From NCBI RefSeq assembly GCF_001625575.1, contig NZ_AUXV01000017.1, positions 1-64,000 of the forward strand: a stretch of DNA of 64,000 nucleotides. The letters run 5' to 3'. Under the pieces are notes generated by a model that saw only the letters and a list, made by a program, of their open reading frames with translations, made no database searches and had not been told where the DNA came from. Both the position numbers and the translations under genes were made by a program. This document shows positions 13,119 through 22,143 of the stretch, piece after piece; the first letter of the stretch is position 1, and each line of letters starts with the position of its first letter. Origin of the DNA: Pseudoalteromonas luteoviolacea S2607 (GTDB taxonomy: Bacteria; Pseudomonadota; Gammaproteobacteria; Enterobacterales; Alteromonadaceae).

Positions 13119-13453
13119 GGGTGTTACTCCTGGTTGATAGGGAACATGTCCCTAGTTCTACTTTACTCAAAGCCAAATGACTTTGAGCTGCTTTTTACGG
13201 CGAGAACCAGAAGATTAGGAAAATCTAGCTGGGATTCACACCGTCTACGTAGGAAGATTAAGTAACAAAGTTACACCTACGGTCTTGGACGGAAACGCAA
13301 TTTATCGATTTTATTGTAGACCAAATTTGATAAACAACAGTTCGAAATTATGCGCTTCAACCCGAATTCTTTGCTTCGCTGGAAGTCACTTCTCAACGAA
13401 ATGGCGCAAAATTATAGTCTAATTTTTACGCCATGTAAACGCTAAAATCTAAA
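13119..13453 (-). promoter_or_regulatory. rplJ leader region
   Basis: This 335-base region between rplA and rplJ contains the rplJ promoter at its upstream end and then a transcribed leader of roughly 285 bases. A hairpin with a 6-bp stem (13138-13154, TAGGGA with TCCCTA) sits just before the rplJ ribosome binding site. Its size and place match the L10 leader known in Enterobacteria. I did not fold the whole leader, so the L10 binding site is inferred. Confidence 0.55.
13411..13439 (-). promoter_or_regulatory. Promoter of rplJ-rplL-rpoB-rpoC
   Basis: On the minus strand, TTTACA (13434-13439) and a perfect TATAAT (13411-13416) are spaced by 17 bases. It lies just after the rplA stop codon, in the place of the E. 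coli L10 promoter. Confidence 0.85.
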
Positions 13454-14158
13454 TTACGCTACTTGCGTGTTTAGAGTAGCTTGGTCTACAGCAACACCCG
13501 CGCCCATAGTCGTTGAGATGCTTACTTTCTTCAAGTAAGTACCTTTCGCTTGAGAAGGCTTAGCCTTCTTAAGAGCAACGATAAGTGCTTCAAGGTTTTC
13601 TTGAAGCTGGTTAGCGTCAAAGTCAACCTTACCGATTGTAGTGTGGATGATACCATTCTTGTCGTTACGGTAACGAACCTGACCAGCTTTAGCGTTTTTA
13701 ACTGCTTCTGCAACGTTAGGCGTTACAGTACCAGTTTTAGGGTTAGGCATAAGACCACGTGGACCTAGGATTTGACCTAGCTGACCAACAACGCGCATTG
13801 CATCTGGAGAAGCAACAACAACGTCAAAGTTCATTTCGCCTTTCTTAACTTGCTCAGCAAGCTCTTCCATACCTACTAAGTCAGCACCCGCTTCTTTAGC
13901 AGCGTCAGCGTTAGCACCTTGAGTGAAAACTGCAACGCGAACTTCACGACCAGTACCGTGAGGTAGTACAGTTGCACCACGTACGTTTTGGTCTGATTTA
14001 CGAGCATCGATGCCAAGGTTTACAGCAACGTCTACACTTTCAACGAACTTTGCAGTAGCTAGTTCTTTAAGAAGAGCAACAGCTTCGTTGATTTCGTACT
14101 CTTTAGTTACTTCCACTTTCTCGCGGATAGTACGCATACGTTTAGTTAATTTAGCCAT
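13454..14158 (-). CDS. rplA: 50S ribosomal protein L1
   Basis: This 234-residue protein forms the mobile L1 stalk near the E site and, in E. coli, represses its own operon by binding the rplK leader. The start [21 protein letters not shown] is chosen over a TTG six bases upstream because it matches the E. coli N-terminus and has GAGGGG nine bases before it. Motifs [22 protein letters not shown] and [14 protein letters not shown] are intact. Its ATG lies six bases after the rplK stop, so the two are translationally close. Confidence 0.98.
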   Translation of the reverse strand: MAKLTKRMRTIREKVEVTKEYEINEAVALLKELATAKFVESVDVAVNLGIDARKSDQNVRGATVLPHGTGREVRVAVFTQGANADAAKEAGADLVGMEELAEQVKKGEMNFDVVVASPDAMRVVGQLGQILGPRGLMPNPKTGTVTPNVAEAVKNAKAGQVRYRNDKNGIIHTTIGKVDFDANQLQENLEALIVALKKAKPSQAKGTYLKKVSISTTMGAGVAVDQATLNTQVA

Positions 14159-14164
14159 TCTCAA

Positions 14165-14593
14165 TTACCCCTCTACGTTCAAGCCCATTGCACGTGCAGA
14201 ACCTGCGATCGTGCGTACAGCTGCGTCCATATCAGCAGCAGTAAGATCTGGACGTTTAGTCTCAACAATCTCTTCTAGTTGAGCACGTGTTACAGTACCA
14301 ACTTTTTCAGTGTTAGGACGGCCAGAACCAGACTTGATACCAGCAGCTTTCTTAAGAAGGTAAGAAGCTGGCGGAGTTTTCATGTCGAAAGTGAATGAAC
14401 GGTCGTTGTAAACAGAAATGATTACAGGAACCGGTGCACCTTTTTCGATAGACTCTGTACGTGCGTTGAACGCTTTACAGAATTCCATGATGTTCACACC
14501 GTGTTGACCTAGTGCAGGACCTACTGGAGGACTAGGGTTAGCCATACCAGCAGCAACTTGTAGCTTGATTAGAGCTTCAACTTTTTTAGCCAT
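14165..14593 (-). CDS. rplK: 50S ribosomal protein L11
   Basis: This 142-residue protein of the GTPase-associated centre contacts EF-G and is needed for RelA activation. The start [16 protein letters not shown] matches L11, with GAGGT eight bases upstream; a further in-frame ATG at 14650 would add 19 residues with no family match. The proline-rich hinge [19 protein letters not shown] and the rRNA-binding C-terminal domain ([11 protein letters not shown]) are present. A strong terminator lies between it and nusG, so it should have its own promoter within 14594-14704, which I could not place with confidence. Confidence 0.98.
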   Translation of the reverse strand: MAKKVEALIKLQVAAGMANPSPPVGPALGQHGVNIMEFCKAFNARTESIEKGAPVPVIISVYNDRSFTFDMKTPPASYLLKKAAGIKSGSGRPNTEKVGTVTRAQLEEIVETKRPDLTAADMDAAVRTIAGSARAMGLNVEG

Positions 14594-14684
14594 GTTAAAT
14601 AACCTCGTTAGATGGGTCTTAGCCTTGTGCGCGCGAGGACGCGTACTCAAACGGCTTCCCGATTAAAAAATTCTTACTTTTTGC

Positions 14685-14701
14685 GGTAGTATTTCACTAC
14701 C
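14685..14701 (-). repeat. Short inverted repeat in the rplK leader
   Basis: GGTAGT and ACTACC form a 6-bp inverted repeat with a five-base centre, directly after the nusG terminator on the minus strand. It could be part of the rplK promoter or leader, where the L1 repressor binds in E. coli. The role is not shown by the sequence. Confidence 0.35.
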
Positions 14702-14704
14702 TAC

Positions 14705-14743
14705 AAAAAGGCCGCTGATTATAGTTTAATCAGCGGCCTTTTT
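14705..14743 (-). terminator. Intrinsic terminator between nusG and rplK
   Basis: A perfect 12-bp stem (14710-14721 with 14727-14738) has a five-base loop and is flanked by five A and five T residues, so it is symmetric. It lies 36 bases after the nusG stop codon. It is one of the strongest terminators in the window and should isolate secE-nusG from rplKA. Confidence 0.9.
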
Positions 14744-14779
14744 CAATTATTTTTTGCAATAGTACAAAAATACTGCAAA

Positions 14780-15337
14780 TTAAGTATCTTGCTCGACCTG
14801 ACCGAACTCAAGATCAACTGGTGTTGAACGACCAAATATAAGTACAGACACTTTTAAGCGACTCTTTTCGTAATCCACTTCTTCAACAACACCGTTGAAA
14901 TCTGCGAATGGACCATCGATAACGCGAACCACTTCACCCGGCTCAAATAGAGTTGCTGGCTTAGGCGCTTCAGCATTCTCTTGTAGACGGTTAAGAATAC
15001 GATCAGCTTCACGCTGACTAATAGGTGCAGGACGATCAGACGTTCCACCGACAAAGCCCATAACACGAGGTGTACTGTTCACCAAGTGCCAAGTTGCGTC
15101 GTTCATCACCATCTGAACAAGCACATAGCCAGGGAAGAACTTACGCTCAGATTTACGCTTTTGACCAGCGCGCATCTCTACAACTTCTTCTGTAGGTACT
15201 AGTACTTCACCGAAGTCTTCTTCTAAGCCTTCAATTTTAATATGCTCGATAATAGTTTGAGCAACGCGCTTTTCAAAACCAGAAAACGCTTGAATTACGT
15301 ACCAACGTAATTTCTTTTCTTTGTTCTCATCCGACAT
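14780..15337 (-). CDS. nusG: Transcription elongation/antitermination factor NusG
   Basis: This 185-residue factor binds the beta' clamp through its NGN domain and links RNA polymerase to Rho or ribosomal S10 through the KOW domain. The NGN domain is seen from [17 protein letters not shown] (about residue 11) to FVGGT. The KOW domain runs from [19 protein letters not shown] to the C-terminus. GGAG lies nine bases before the ATG, and the secE stop is only four bases away, so the two are translated together. Confidence 0.98.
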   Translation of the reverse strand: MSDENKEKKLRWYVIQAFSGFEKRVAQTIIEHIKIEGLEEDFGEVLVPTEEVVEMRAGQKRKSERKFFPGYVLVQMVMNDATWHLVNSTPRVMGFVGGTSDRPAPISQREADRILNRLQENAEAPKPATLFEPGEVVRVIDGPFADFNGVVEEVDYEKSRLKVSVLIFGRSTPVDLEFGQVEQDT

Positions 15338-15341
15338 GGGA

Positions 15342-15719
15342 TCAGATCTCCAATCCAGTTAAAAAGCCAACAGCACGGAATAGCAAGCCATCTAATCCCC
15401 AAAGGATAAGTGCCATCACTACTGTTGCTGCCATCACGATAATTGTAGTATGCGTTGCTTCTTGACGCGTAGGCCAGACAACTTTACGAACCTCAATACG
15501 AGACTCTTTTGCAAAAGCAATAAAAGTACGTCCTTTTTCCGTTGTTGCGGCAATACCTAAAGCAGCGCCAACTGCAACCACAACGCCTACGGCGCGTACC
15601 AGTGCAGACATATCTGCATACATGTAGTTACCAACTACTGCGCCAGTGAGTAGTACAACTGCAACTAGCCATTTTACCGTGTCCATCGAGCTAGACGGGT
15701 TTTCAACATTAGTGCTCAT
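15342..15719 (-). CDS. secE: Protein translocase subunit SecE
   Basis: This 125-residue inner-membrane protein clamps SecY in the SecYEG channel. Three hydrophobic segments are visible (about residues 14-34, 40-58 and 91-112), the enterobacterial three-helix form. The conserved amphipathic stretch [16 protein letters not shown] precedes the last helix. It lies between tRNA-Trp and nusG and is probably read from the tRNA promoter. Confidence 0.97.
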   Translation of the reverse strand: MSTNVENPSSSMDTVKWLVAVVLLTGAVVGNYMYADMSALVRAVGVVVAVGAALGIAATTEKGRTFIAFAKESRIEVRKVVWPTRQEATHTTIIVMAATVVMALILWGLDGLLFRAVGFLTGLEI

Positions 15720-15748
15720 AATTGTTTTACCTTAAATACAGACACAAC

Positions 15749-15769
15749 AACCCTGTCGCTGACAGGGTT
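15749..15769 (-). repeat. Hairpin between tRNA-Trp and secE
   Basis: A perfect 9-bp stem (AACCCTGTC with GACAGGGTT) closes on a three-base loop. On the minus strand it is followed by a mixed G/T sequence rather than a T run, so it is a poor terminator. A barrier or processing signal that separates the tRNA from the secE-nusG message is possible. Confidence 0.5.
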
Positions 15770-15846
15770 AATCCATTAAATCCAAATTTATAAATAAGCG
15801 ACAAGAAAACACACATTATTTTAGATTTGGACTAAAAAGTATTGAG

Positions 15847-15923
15847 TGGCAGGGGCGGCAGGACTCGAACCCGCAACCATCGGTTTTGGAGACCGCTGTT
15901 CTACCAATTGGAACTACGCCCCT
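15847..15923 (-). tRNA. trpT: tRNA-Trp (anticodon CCA)
   Basis: On the minus strand a 77-base cloverleaf can be drawn: acceptor AGGGGCG with CGCCCCT, D stem GTTC/GAAC, anticodon loop CTCCAAA with anticodon CCA, T arm with TTCGAGT and an encoded CCA end. The outer pair of the anticodon stem is a G-A mismatch (GCGGT with ACCGA). In many gammaproteobacteria this tRNA lies between tufB and secE; here no tuf gene precedes it. Confidence 0.97.
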
Positions 15924-16339
15924 GCAAAGTGGATGCCCATTATACTGACGAACAATCTGAAAACAAGTGTAAAAGTTATACATCGCATTATTTTCCCTGC
16001 TTTTGTTCTATTAACGGAAATAGACACCCTATTTTACGCTCATCGACACGCACATTTTTAGCTAAAATTTTGCTCAATAACAAGCATTTATTATTGCATC
16101 ACTGGCTAAAAAAGATACACTTCAGTCAAAATGAGTATGTCCAAAATTTTGCGCTCAAGCACTAACTTATAGTTGTGCAGCGCTGTAGCCATTTTATTAA
16201 AAAACAACTGTATTGTTAATCTCATGCTGAACATATATGTTGGGCTAAGGAGTGAAACTTCAAGGCGCTCCAGAAAAGTTTGGCTATCAGTACCAATTGC
16301 AAACTTGCAGGATAAATAATAACAATCAAAGGATATTGA
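15924..16339. other. Intergenic region between tRNA-Trp and the 16340 lipoprotein gene
   Basis: This 416-base region holds the tRNA promoter (15939-15966). It also has a palindrome AACATATATGTT (16230-16241), about 100 bases before the plus-strand lipoprotein gene, in an AT-rich stretch where TTGTTA and TATGTT boxes can be drawn 17 bases apart. I see no other gene. The plus-strand promoter is a weak suggestion. Confidence 0.4.
15939..15966 (-). promoter_or_regulatory. Promoter of tRNA-Trp and probably secE-nusG
   Basis: On the minus strand TTGTTT (15961-15966) and a perfect TATAAT (15939-15944) are 16 bases apart, followed by the GC-rich discriminator GGGC. Such a discriminator is typical of stable RNA promoters under stringent control. 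The tRNA begins 15 bases after the -10 box. Confidence 0.8.
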
Positions 16340-17137
16340 ATGATTCAGAGATATACGTTGGCACTCACTGCCATTTTAATTGTCGGTTGTGAAAGTAAGG
16401 ACTCAGATAAGGTTGAAGATCTATCGACCACCTCATTATCACAAGAGGGTTTTATAATCTCTCAATTCTATACAAATAGAAATAACTATCAGCCATATCT
16501 TCAAGCGACCATTGAAGGCACCGTAACGCTTCAGGATAACGACGGGAAGTTAATTAAGTTAACGGGCGCGGACAGCCTTCAGCTCGTTGCTACGAGTGGT
16601 GAAACCTATACTTTCTCTAATAAACAGCGCTCAAATTTAGGCGCAACACCTGAGCATTGCTGTGTTATCTCAACAGTGCTAAAAGAGCCTCTGAAAGCAC
16701 AGGATAGCTTTAAAGTTAAATTATCTAGAAATGAGTCTATCACGTCATTTGACACTGTCACTTTTCCTCAATTGGTCGAGTTTATTTATCCAAGTAACGA
16801 ACAGGATCTAGCAGCCATTACGCTGGATAATGATGAGCTAACAATGAGTTGGCAGCCCCAAACCGATAGCGATTTAAAAAATATAGAGCTATCTATTCAA
16901 ACACCAGAACAGCATAGACCTTGTCCAGCACGCATTCATCAGCGCTGGTTTAAGTCAGCACAAAATGGTGAAAAGCAGCAACCCGAAGACAGGCACTATT
17001 CTGAGCTCAATCACCAGCTTACTGTAGACCTTTCTAAGCTTGCTGAGTGCGAAAAGCCTTGGCGCATATACATCACATTTAACTACTTCAACGGCCAGAT
17101 AGGACAGCAAATTCTTGACTTTACAACCCCCCTTTAA
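16340..17137 (+). CDS. Lipoprotein of unknown function
   Basis: This 265-residue protein starts MIQRYTLALTAILIVGC, a signal peptide with lipobox IVGC, so it is probably a membrane-anchored lipoprotein. AAAGG lies eight bases before the ATG. The mature part looks rich in beta strands, with two short segments that resemble extracellular beta-sandwich modules (about residues 55-120 and 140-200) and several cysteines. I do not recognise the family. It stands alone between tRNA-Trp and deoC, on the opposite strand from both, and a weak hairpin (17150-17169) follows it. Confidence 0.7.
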   Translation: MIQRYTLALTAILIVGCESKDSDKVEDLSTTSLSQEGFIISQFYTNRNNYQPYLQATIEGTVTLQDNDGKLIKLTGADSLQLVATSGETYTFSNKQRSNLGATPEHCCVISTVLKEPLKAQDSFKVKLSRNESITSFDTVTFPQLVEFIYPSNEQDLAAITLDNDELTMSWQPQTDSDLKNIELSIQTPEQHRPCPARIHQRWFKSAQNGEKQQPEDRHYSELNHQLTVDLSKLAECEKPWRIYITFNYFNGQIGQQILDFTTPL

Positions 17138-17149
17138 CAAGGGTAAAGA

Positions 17150-17169
17150 GGAGTAGCATTCGCTACTCC
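17150..17169. terminator. Possible shared terminator hairpin
   Basis: GGAGTAGC and GCTACTCC form a perfect 8-bp stem with a four-base loop, between the convergent lipoprotein and deoC genes. Neither side has a clear T run, so termination is plausible but not certain. Confidence 0.45.
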
Positions 17170-17180
17170 CTCACTGATAA

Positions 17181-17942
17181 TCAAGACTCTTTTACCAAAA
17201 TTGCTTTTATATCTGCAAGTAAGCTCGAAGCACCAAACCTGAAGTGTTCTGCATCTATAAAGGATTGACCCAATATTCGCTCAGCAGCATCTAAAAAAGG
17301 TAGGGTTTCGGCAACGGTCTTTACACCGCCGGCCGCTTTGAATCCAACAGGCTTGTTATTGGCCTTAATTCGAGAAAGCATAATCTCAGCCGCTGGTAAA
17401 GTGGCATTAACTGGCACCTTACCTGTGCTTGTTTTTATAAAGTCGGCGCCCGCTAAAATCGCAATGTCACTCGCTTGTGCGATCATTTCAGGCTCACTAA
17501 GGACTCCGCTTTCAATGATCACTTTAAGTTGTACTTTTTCACCACATACATCTTTGCTGGAACGCACATACTGCCAGGGTGTATCAGGGTCACCCATTAT
17601 CACTTGATTGTATGGCATCACGAGATCAATCTCATCCGCACCATCTGTAATCGCTTGGCGTGTTTGTTCTAGCACCACCTCTAAGGGCTCTTTACCCGAT
17701 GGAAAGTTCGTTACCGTTGCTATCTTAATACTATTAAAACCGCGCTCTGCCAGTTGTGCTTTACACAACGCCACAAATTGTGGATACACACAGATAGCCG
17801 CTGGCAATCCTACTTCTGCGTCGATTTCGTCCAACATCGCGACAATGCTTTCGTTAGTATCATGCGCATTCAACGATGTTAAATCCATTAATTCAAGCGC
17901 GCGCTTTGCCTCATTATGCAAATTCACTCGAGTTGAACCCAT
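17181..17942 (-). CDS. deoC: Deoxyribose-phosphate aldolase
   Basis: This 253-residue class I aldolase cleaves 2-deoxyribose 5-phosphate to glyceraldehyde 3-phosphate and acetaldehyde in deoxynucleoside catabolism. The Schiff-base lysine is Lys170 in AGADFIKTSTGKV, matching E. coli Lys167. Other family blocks are ATVTNFPSG, GADEIDLVMPYN and GFKAAGGVKT. AAGGAG lies five bases before the ATG. In E. coli deoC is part of deoCABD; here it is alone, with no phosphorylase or kinase gene beside it. Confidence 0.96.
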   Translation of the reverse strand: MGSTRVNLHNEAKRALELMDLTSLNAHDTNESIVAMLDEIDAEVGLPAAICVYPQFVALCKAQLAERGFNSIKIATVTNFPSGKEPLEVVLEQTRQAITDGADEIDLVMPYNQVIMGDPDTPWQYVRSSKDVCGEKVQLKVIIESGVLSEPEMIAQASDIAILAGADFIKTSTGKVPVNATLPAAEIMLSRIKANNKPVGFKAAGGVKTVAETLPFLDAAERILGQSFIDAEHFRFGASSLLADIKAILVKES

Positions 17943-18340
17943 TACGTCTCCTTAACGCGTCGTGCAGTCTTCGCAAGACCGCATATCGCGCTCTCTATTA
18001 TCCTGTTATATACCATTGCCAGTAAAATGGATTCAACGCCCTCCCTACAGGACATTTGTCCGCACATTAAACTCTTTCGGCACTTAACCACCATGTATGC
18101 TGCTAAACCGCTTTCAATTATATCTCATAACCAATCGCTATAAGTTGCTAATATCGATACATTTAGCTTTCTAACCCTTGAATTATAAGCCTTAAACCAA
18201 AATTGAAGTTGGTATATAACTTTTTGTTATATATTTTGGGTTAATATTATTTTTTAGTCTTTCCGGGTCAATATATTCTGCCTTTCAGCTAAGCCAGAGA
18301 TGTAGGCTTAAACCAAGGTTATGCATAAGGGGCAAAGGTT
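17943..18340. other. Intergenic region between deoC and cysG
   Basis: This 398-base region separates divergent deoC and cysG. It holds the palindrome at 18213-18233 and a TATATT (18272-18277) that could be the -10 box of the cysG operon; no good -35 box precedes it, as is common for activator-dependent promoters. I see no gene. Confidence 0.5.
18213..18233 (+). promoter_or_regulatory. Palindromic operator-like site upstream of cysG
   Basis: TATATAAC and GTTATATA form a perfect 8-bp inverted repeat around five T residues. It contains the T-N11-A pattern used by LysR-type regulators. CysB, the activator of sulfate assimilation in gammaproteobacteria, is a LysR-type protein, so this may be its site. 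Its place, about 110 bases before cysG and upstream of a possible -10 box, fits activation. Confidence 0.5.
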
Positions 18341-19762
18341 GTGCAATATTTACCTATATTTACAAAACTAGACGACAAACCAGTGCTTATTGTTGGCGGT
18401 GGTGATGTAGCACTGCGCAAATGCCAAGCGTTTTTAAAAGCGCGCGCACAGGTCACAGTTGTCGCGCCCAGCTTTTGCAATGAGTTATTGGCACTATCAC
18501 AACAAAATAAAGTCTCATTAGTCGAGGAGTACTTCGAAGCACACCATGTACTTGGCATGATGCTCATCATAGCAGCAACTGACAATGAGGCAGTAAATAA
18601 AGCAGTATGTGATGCCGCAAATACTCACAATATTTTTGTAAATGTTGTCGATGACCAGCCCAAGTGTGGATTTATCTTTCCTTCGATTGTTGATAGAGAC
18701 CCGATAACGATTGCAATTTCAAGTGCTGGTACTGCCCCAGTTTTAGCACGCCGACTCCGCGAAAAGCTAGAAGCGATTATACCGCATCATACCGGTGCTC
18801 TAGCTCGTTTAGCTGGAAGCTTCAGAGAGCAAGTAAAGGCACGCTTTAAATCGTTTGCTGACCGTCGCCAATTTTGGGAACGCGTATTCGATTCCAGCGT
18901 CGTACGTAAGGTGCAAGTGGGTGATACACAAGGCGCAGAGCAACAACTTCATGATTTACTCACGAGTACGCCTAAACCGGAAGGGGAAGTATATATTGTG
19001 GGCGCAGGGCCCGGTGACCCTGAGCTTCTGACAATTAAGGCCTTGCAGTTAATGCAACAAGCAGATGTCGTCGTTTATGACTACTTAGTTTCGGACGAAA
19101 TTATGGAGTTAGTAAGGCGCGATGCAGACCTTGTTTGTGTGGGCAAAAGAGCAGGAAATCATAGTGTAAAACAAGAAGATACAAATGAAATGTTGCTCAA
19201 TTTTGCTAAACAGGGTAAAAAAGTATGTCGTATCAAAGGAGGCGATCCCTTTATTTATGGAAGAGGTGGCGAAGAAGTCCAAGTTCTTGCTAAACATGGG
19301 GTTAAGTACCAAATAGTTCCTGGGATCACCGCAGCTGCTGGCTGTAGTGCCTATGCAGGCATACCGCTAACACACAGAGATCATGCACAAGCTATCCAGT
19401 TTGTTACTGGCCACTGTAAAAAAGATGGCCAAGAGCTCGATTGGCGTGGGTTAGCGCAAACAAACCAGACACTTGCGATTTATATGGGCGTTATTAAATC
19501 GCCACATATTCAGGCCAAACTGCTTGAGCATGGTAGATCCCCAGAAACACCGATAGCGATAGTTGAAAATGGCACTCGCAAATCCCAACGAGTGGTCAGA
19601 GGCACACTCAGTGAACTCGCAACAAAGATTGAACAACATCAAATTCAATCTCCCGCCTTATTGATCATAGGGGAAGTTGCGGCACTGCATGAACAATTAG
19701 CGTGGTTTGGACAAAGCGAACAAGTGAATAGTTTTGCTCAACCAATAACAAAAGTAGCTTAA
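18341..19762 (+). CDS. cysG: Siroheme synthase (trifunctional)
   Basis: This 473-residue enzyme turns uroporphyrinogen III into siroheme, the cofactor of sulfite reductase. The N-terminal half (to about residue 210) is the NAD-dependent dehydrogenase and ferrochelatase, with PVLIVGGGDVALRK. The C-terminal half (about 215-460) is the SAM-dependent methyltransferase, with VGAGPGDPELLTIKA and GGDPFIYGRGGEE. The start is GTG, giving MQYLPIFTKLDDKPVL, which matches the E. coli N-terminus. It opens the sulfate operon, and its product serves CysI, encoded at 40098-41822. Confidence 0.97.
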   Translation: MQYLPIFTKLDDKPVLIVGGGDVALRKCQAFLKARAQVTVVAPSFCNELLALSQQNKVSLVEEYFEAHHVLGMMLIIAATDNEAVNKAVCDAANTHNIFVNVVDDQPKCGFIFPSIVDRDPITIAISSAGTAPVLARRLREKLEAIIPHHTGALARLAGSFREQVKARFKSFADRRQFWERVFDSSVVRKVQVGDTQGAEQQLHDLLTSTPKPEGEVYIVGAGPGDPELLTIKALQLMQQADVVVYDYLVSDEIMELVRRDADLVCVGKRAGNHSVKQEDTNEMLLNFAKQGKKVCRIKGGDPFIYGRGGEEVQVLAKHGVKYQIVPGITAAAGCSAYAGIPLTHRDHAQAIQFVTGHCKKDGQELDWRGLAQTNQTLAIYMGVIKSPHIQAKLLEHGRSPETPIAIVENGTRKSQRVVRGTLSELATKIEQHQIQSPALLIIGEVAALHEQLAWFGQSEQVNSFAQPITKVA

Positions 19763-19797
19763 CAGTTTTAATTTAATTAACAGTAGGACGACGAACA

Positions 19798-20697
19798 ATG
19801 GCTTTAACCCACCTTCAGCAACTTGAAGCTGAAAGTATAAAGATTATTCGCGAAGTCGCTGCAGAGTTTGACAATCCAGTGATGCTTTACTCAATTGGTA
19901 AAGACTCTTCAGTGTTACTTCACTTGGCGCGTAAGGCATTTTACCCAGCGAAGATTCCTTTCCCTCTACTGCACGTAGACACAGATTGGAAATTCCGTGA
20001 GATGATTGAATTTCGCGACCGCCTTGCGAAAGAATATAACTTTGACCTGATTGTGCATAAGAATCCTGAAGGTATAGCCATGGGCGTAGGGCCGTTTACA
20101 CACGGTTCGGCCAAGCACACTGATGTCATGAAAACACAAGGCTTGAAGCAAGCATTGGATAAATATGGTTTTGATGCTGCATTTGGTGGTGCACGCCGCG
20201 ACGAAGAAAAGTCTCGTGCAAAAGAGCGCGTGTACTCTTTCCGTGACAAGCACCACCGCTGGGATCCGAAAAACCAACGTCCAGAATTATGGAACACTTA
20301 CAACAGCCAAGTTAACCCCGGTGAAAGCATCCGTGTATTCCCACTATCTAACTGGACCGAACTAGATATTTGGCAATATATCTATCAAGAAAATATTGAG
20401 ATTGTGCCACTTTACCTTTCTGAAAAACGTCCAGTCGTTGAGCGTGATGGTACGTTGATCATGGTGGATGACGAGCGTATGCCACTCAAAGAAGGTGAAG
20501 TACCAGAAATGAAGTCAGTACGATTCCGTACTTTGGGATGCTACCCACTCACAGGTGCCGTTGAATCAGAAGCAAATACGCTGACAGGCATCATTGAAGA
20601 AATGTTGCTATCCACATCATCAGAGCGTGAGGGTCGTGTAATTGACCATGACTCAGCAGGGTCAATGGAGAAGAAAAAACGTGAGGGGTATTTCTAA
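19798..20697 (+). CDS. cysD: Sulfate adenylyltransferase subunit 2
   Basis: This 299-residue catalytic subunit of ATP sulfurylase makes adenosine 5'-phosphosulfate from sulfate and ATP. The PP-loop [17 protein letters not shown] lies near residue 42, and the conserved [16 protein letters not shown] and [16 protein letters not shown] blocks follow. The length is normal. It overlaps cysN by one base (TAATG), so the two subunits are coupled in translation. AGGACG lies before the ATG. Confidence 0.98.
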   Translation: MALTHLQQLEAESIKIIREVAAEFDNPVMLYSIGKDSSVLLHLARKAFYPAKIPFPLLHVDTDWKFREMIEFRDRLAKEYNFDLIVHKNPEGIAMGVGPFTHGSAKHTDVMKTQGLKQALDKYGFDAAFGGARRDEEKSRAKERVYSFRDKHHRWDPKNQRPELWNTYNSQVNPGESIRVFPLSNWTELDIWQYIYQENIEIVPLYLSEKRPVVERDGTLIMVDDERMPLKEGEVPEMKSVRFRTLGCYPLTGAVESEANTLTGIIEEMLLSTSSEREGRVIDHDSAGSMEKKKREGYF

Positions 20698-22112
20698 TGT
20701 CTACAGCTAATGAAGTAAGAGAGTTAGGGATTGAAGCATACCTTTCTCGTCAACAAGGTAAAAGCCTATTGCGCATGATGACATGCGGTAGTGTTGATGA
20801 CGGTAAGTCAACATTGATTGGTCGTCTACTGCATGACAGTCACCAAATCTATGAAGATCAATTGGCTGCATTGCACAAAGACAATGAGAAAGTAGGTAAC
20901 GCTGGTGAAGAGTTGGATCTTGCGTTGCTGGTTGATGGCTTACAAGCTGAGCGTGAACAAGGTATCACTATTGACGTTGCGTATCGCTATTTCTCAACGG
21001 CAAAACGTAAGTTCATTATCGCGGATACACCAGGACATGAGCAATATACTCGTAACATGGTGACGGGTGCTTCAACGAGTGACTTGGCCATTATCCTAGT
21101 TGACGCGCGTTATGGTGTGCAGATTCAAACTAAGCGCCACAGCTTTATCTGTGACTCTCTAGGTATCCAACAGTTTGTGGTAGCAATCAATAAAATGGAT
21201 ATTGTTGACTTTGATGAAGCAGTATTTGAAAAAATCAAAGCTGACTATTTGAAGTTTGCTGAGCAATTAAATGTATCAGATATCAAGTTTGTACCCATGT
21301 CTGCATTGAAAGGCGATAACGTTGTTACCCGCTCTGCACATACGCCATATTACACTGACAAGCCGCTATTAGAGTTATTAGAAGACTCGCCAGCGGCTGA
21401 AGCAAACCACAACTTCGAAGCTCGCTTCCCTGTTCAGTATGTCGTACGTCCTAACCTTGATTTTAGAGGTTTTCAAGGGACTTTAACTTCCGGCTCTCTG
21501 TCAGCAGGTCAAGCGGTTAAGGTGTTGCCTTCAGGCAAGCAGTCTACTATCAAAGAGTTAGTAACTTTTGATGGTAATCTTGAACAGGCACAAACAGGTC
21601 AAGCATTTACGATTACACTGGCGGATGAAATAGATGTCAGCCGTGGTGATGTCATAGTACCAGCACAATCTACAGCGGCTGTTACAAACTTGATCCAGGC
21701 GAAACTGGTTTGGATGCATGAAGAACCGCTTGTGCTAGGTAAGAATTACAACTTTAAATTAGGTAGTAAAAATACCTCTGCTATCGTGCGAAAGATTGAT
21801 CACACAATTGACGTGAACACCCTTGAGAAAGGTCAAGCTGAACAACTTCAATTAAATGAGATTGCGATTGTGACACTTGAACTGACTGAAAGCATTGTCG
21901 CAGATATCTATCGCAACAACCACGAAACTGGCTCTTTTATTCTCATTGACCGCATCAGCAACTTAACTATTGGTGCGGGCATGATTGAAGCCCTGTTAGC
22001 AGAAGAGTCTGTAAAGCCAAGCGAGTTCAGTGCATTTGAACTTGAATTTAATGCCCTAGTACGTAAGCACTTCCCACATTGGCAAGCGCTTGATATTAGC
22101 AAGTTAAAATAA
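20697..22112 (+). CDS. cysN: Sulfate adenylyltransferase subunit 1 (GTPase)
   Basis: This 471-residue GTPase partner of CysD couples GTP hydrolysis to APS formation. GTPase motifs are GSVDDGKSTLIGRLLHD (P-loop), DTPGHEQYTRNM and NKMD, followed by the EF-Tu-like beta-barrel domains. It has the size of a stand-alone CysN and lacks a fused APS kinase, which is encoded separately two genes later. The ribosome binding site GAGGGG lies within the end of cysD. Confidence 0.98.
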   Translation: MSTANEVRELGIEAYLSRQQGKSLLRMMTCGSVDDGKSTLIGRLLHDSHQIYEDQLAALHKDNEKVGNAGEELDLALLVDGLQAEREQGITIDVAYRYFSTAKRKFIIADTPGHEQYTRNMVTGASTSDLAIILVDARYGVQIQTKRHSFICDSLGIQQFVVAINKMDIVDFDEAVFEKIKADYLKFAEQLNVSDIKFVPMSALKGDNVVTRSAHTPYYTDKPLLELLEDSPAAEANHNFEARFPVQYVVRPNLDFRGFQGTLTSGSLSAGQAVKVLPSGKQSTIKELVTFDGNLEQAQTGQAFTITLADEIDVSRGDVIVPAQSTAAVTNLIQAKLVWMHEEPLVLGKNYNFKLGSKNTSAIVRKIDHTIDVNTLEKGQAEQLQLNEIAIVTLELTESIVADIYRNNHETGSFILIDRISNLTIGAGMIEALLAEESVKPSEFSAFELEFNALVRKHFPHWQALDISKLK

Positions 22113-22143
22113 TCGCTTCTATGCCTGTTATAAGGAGAAATAC

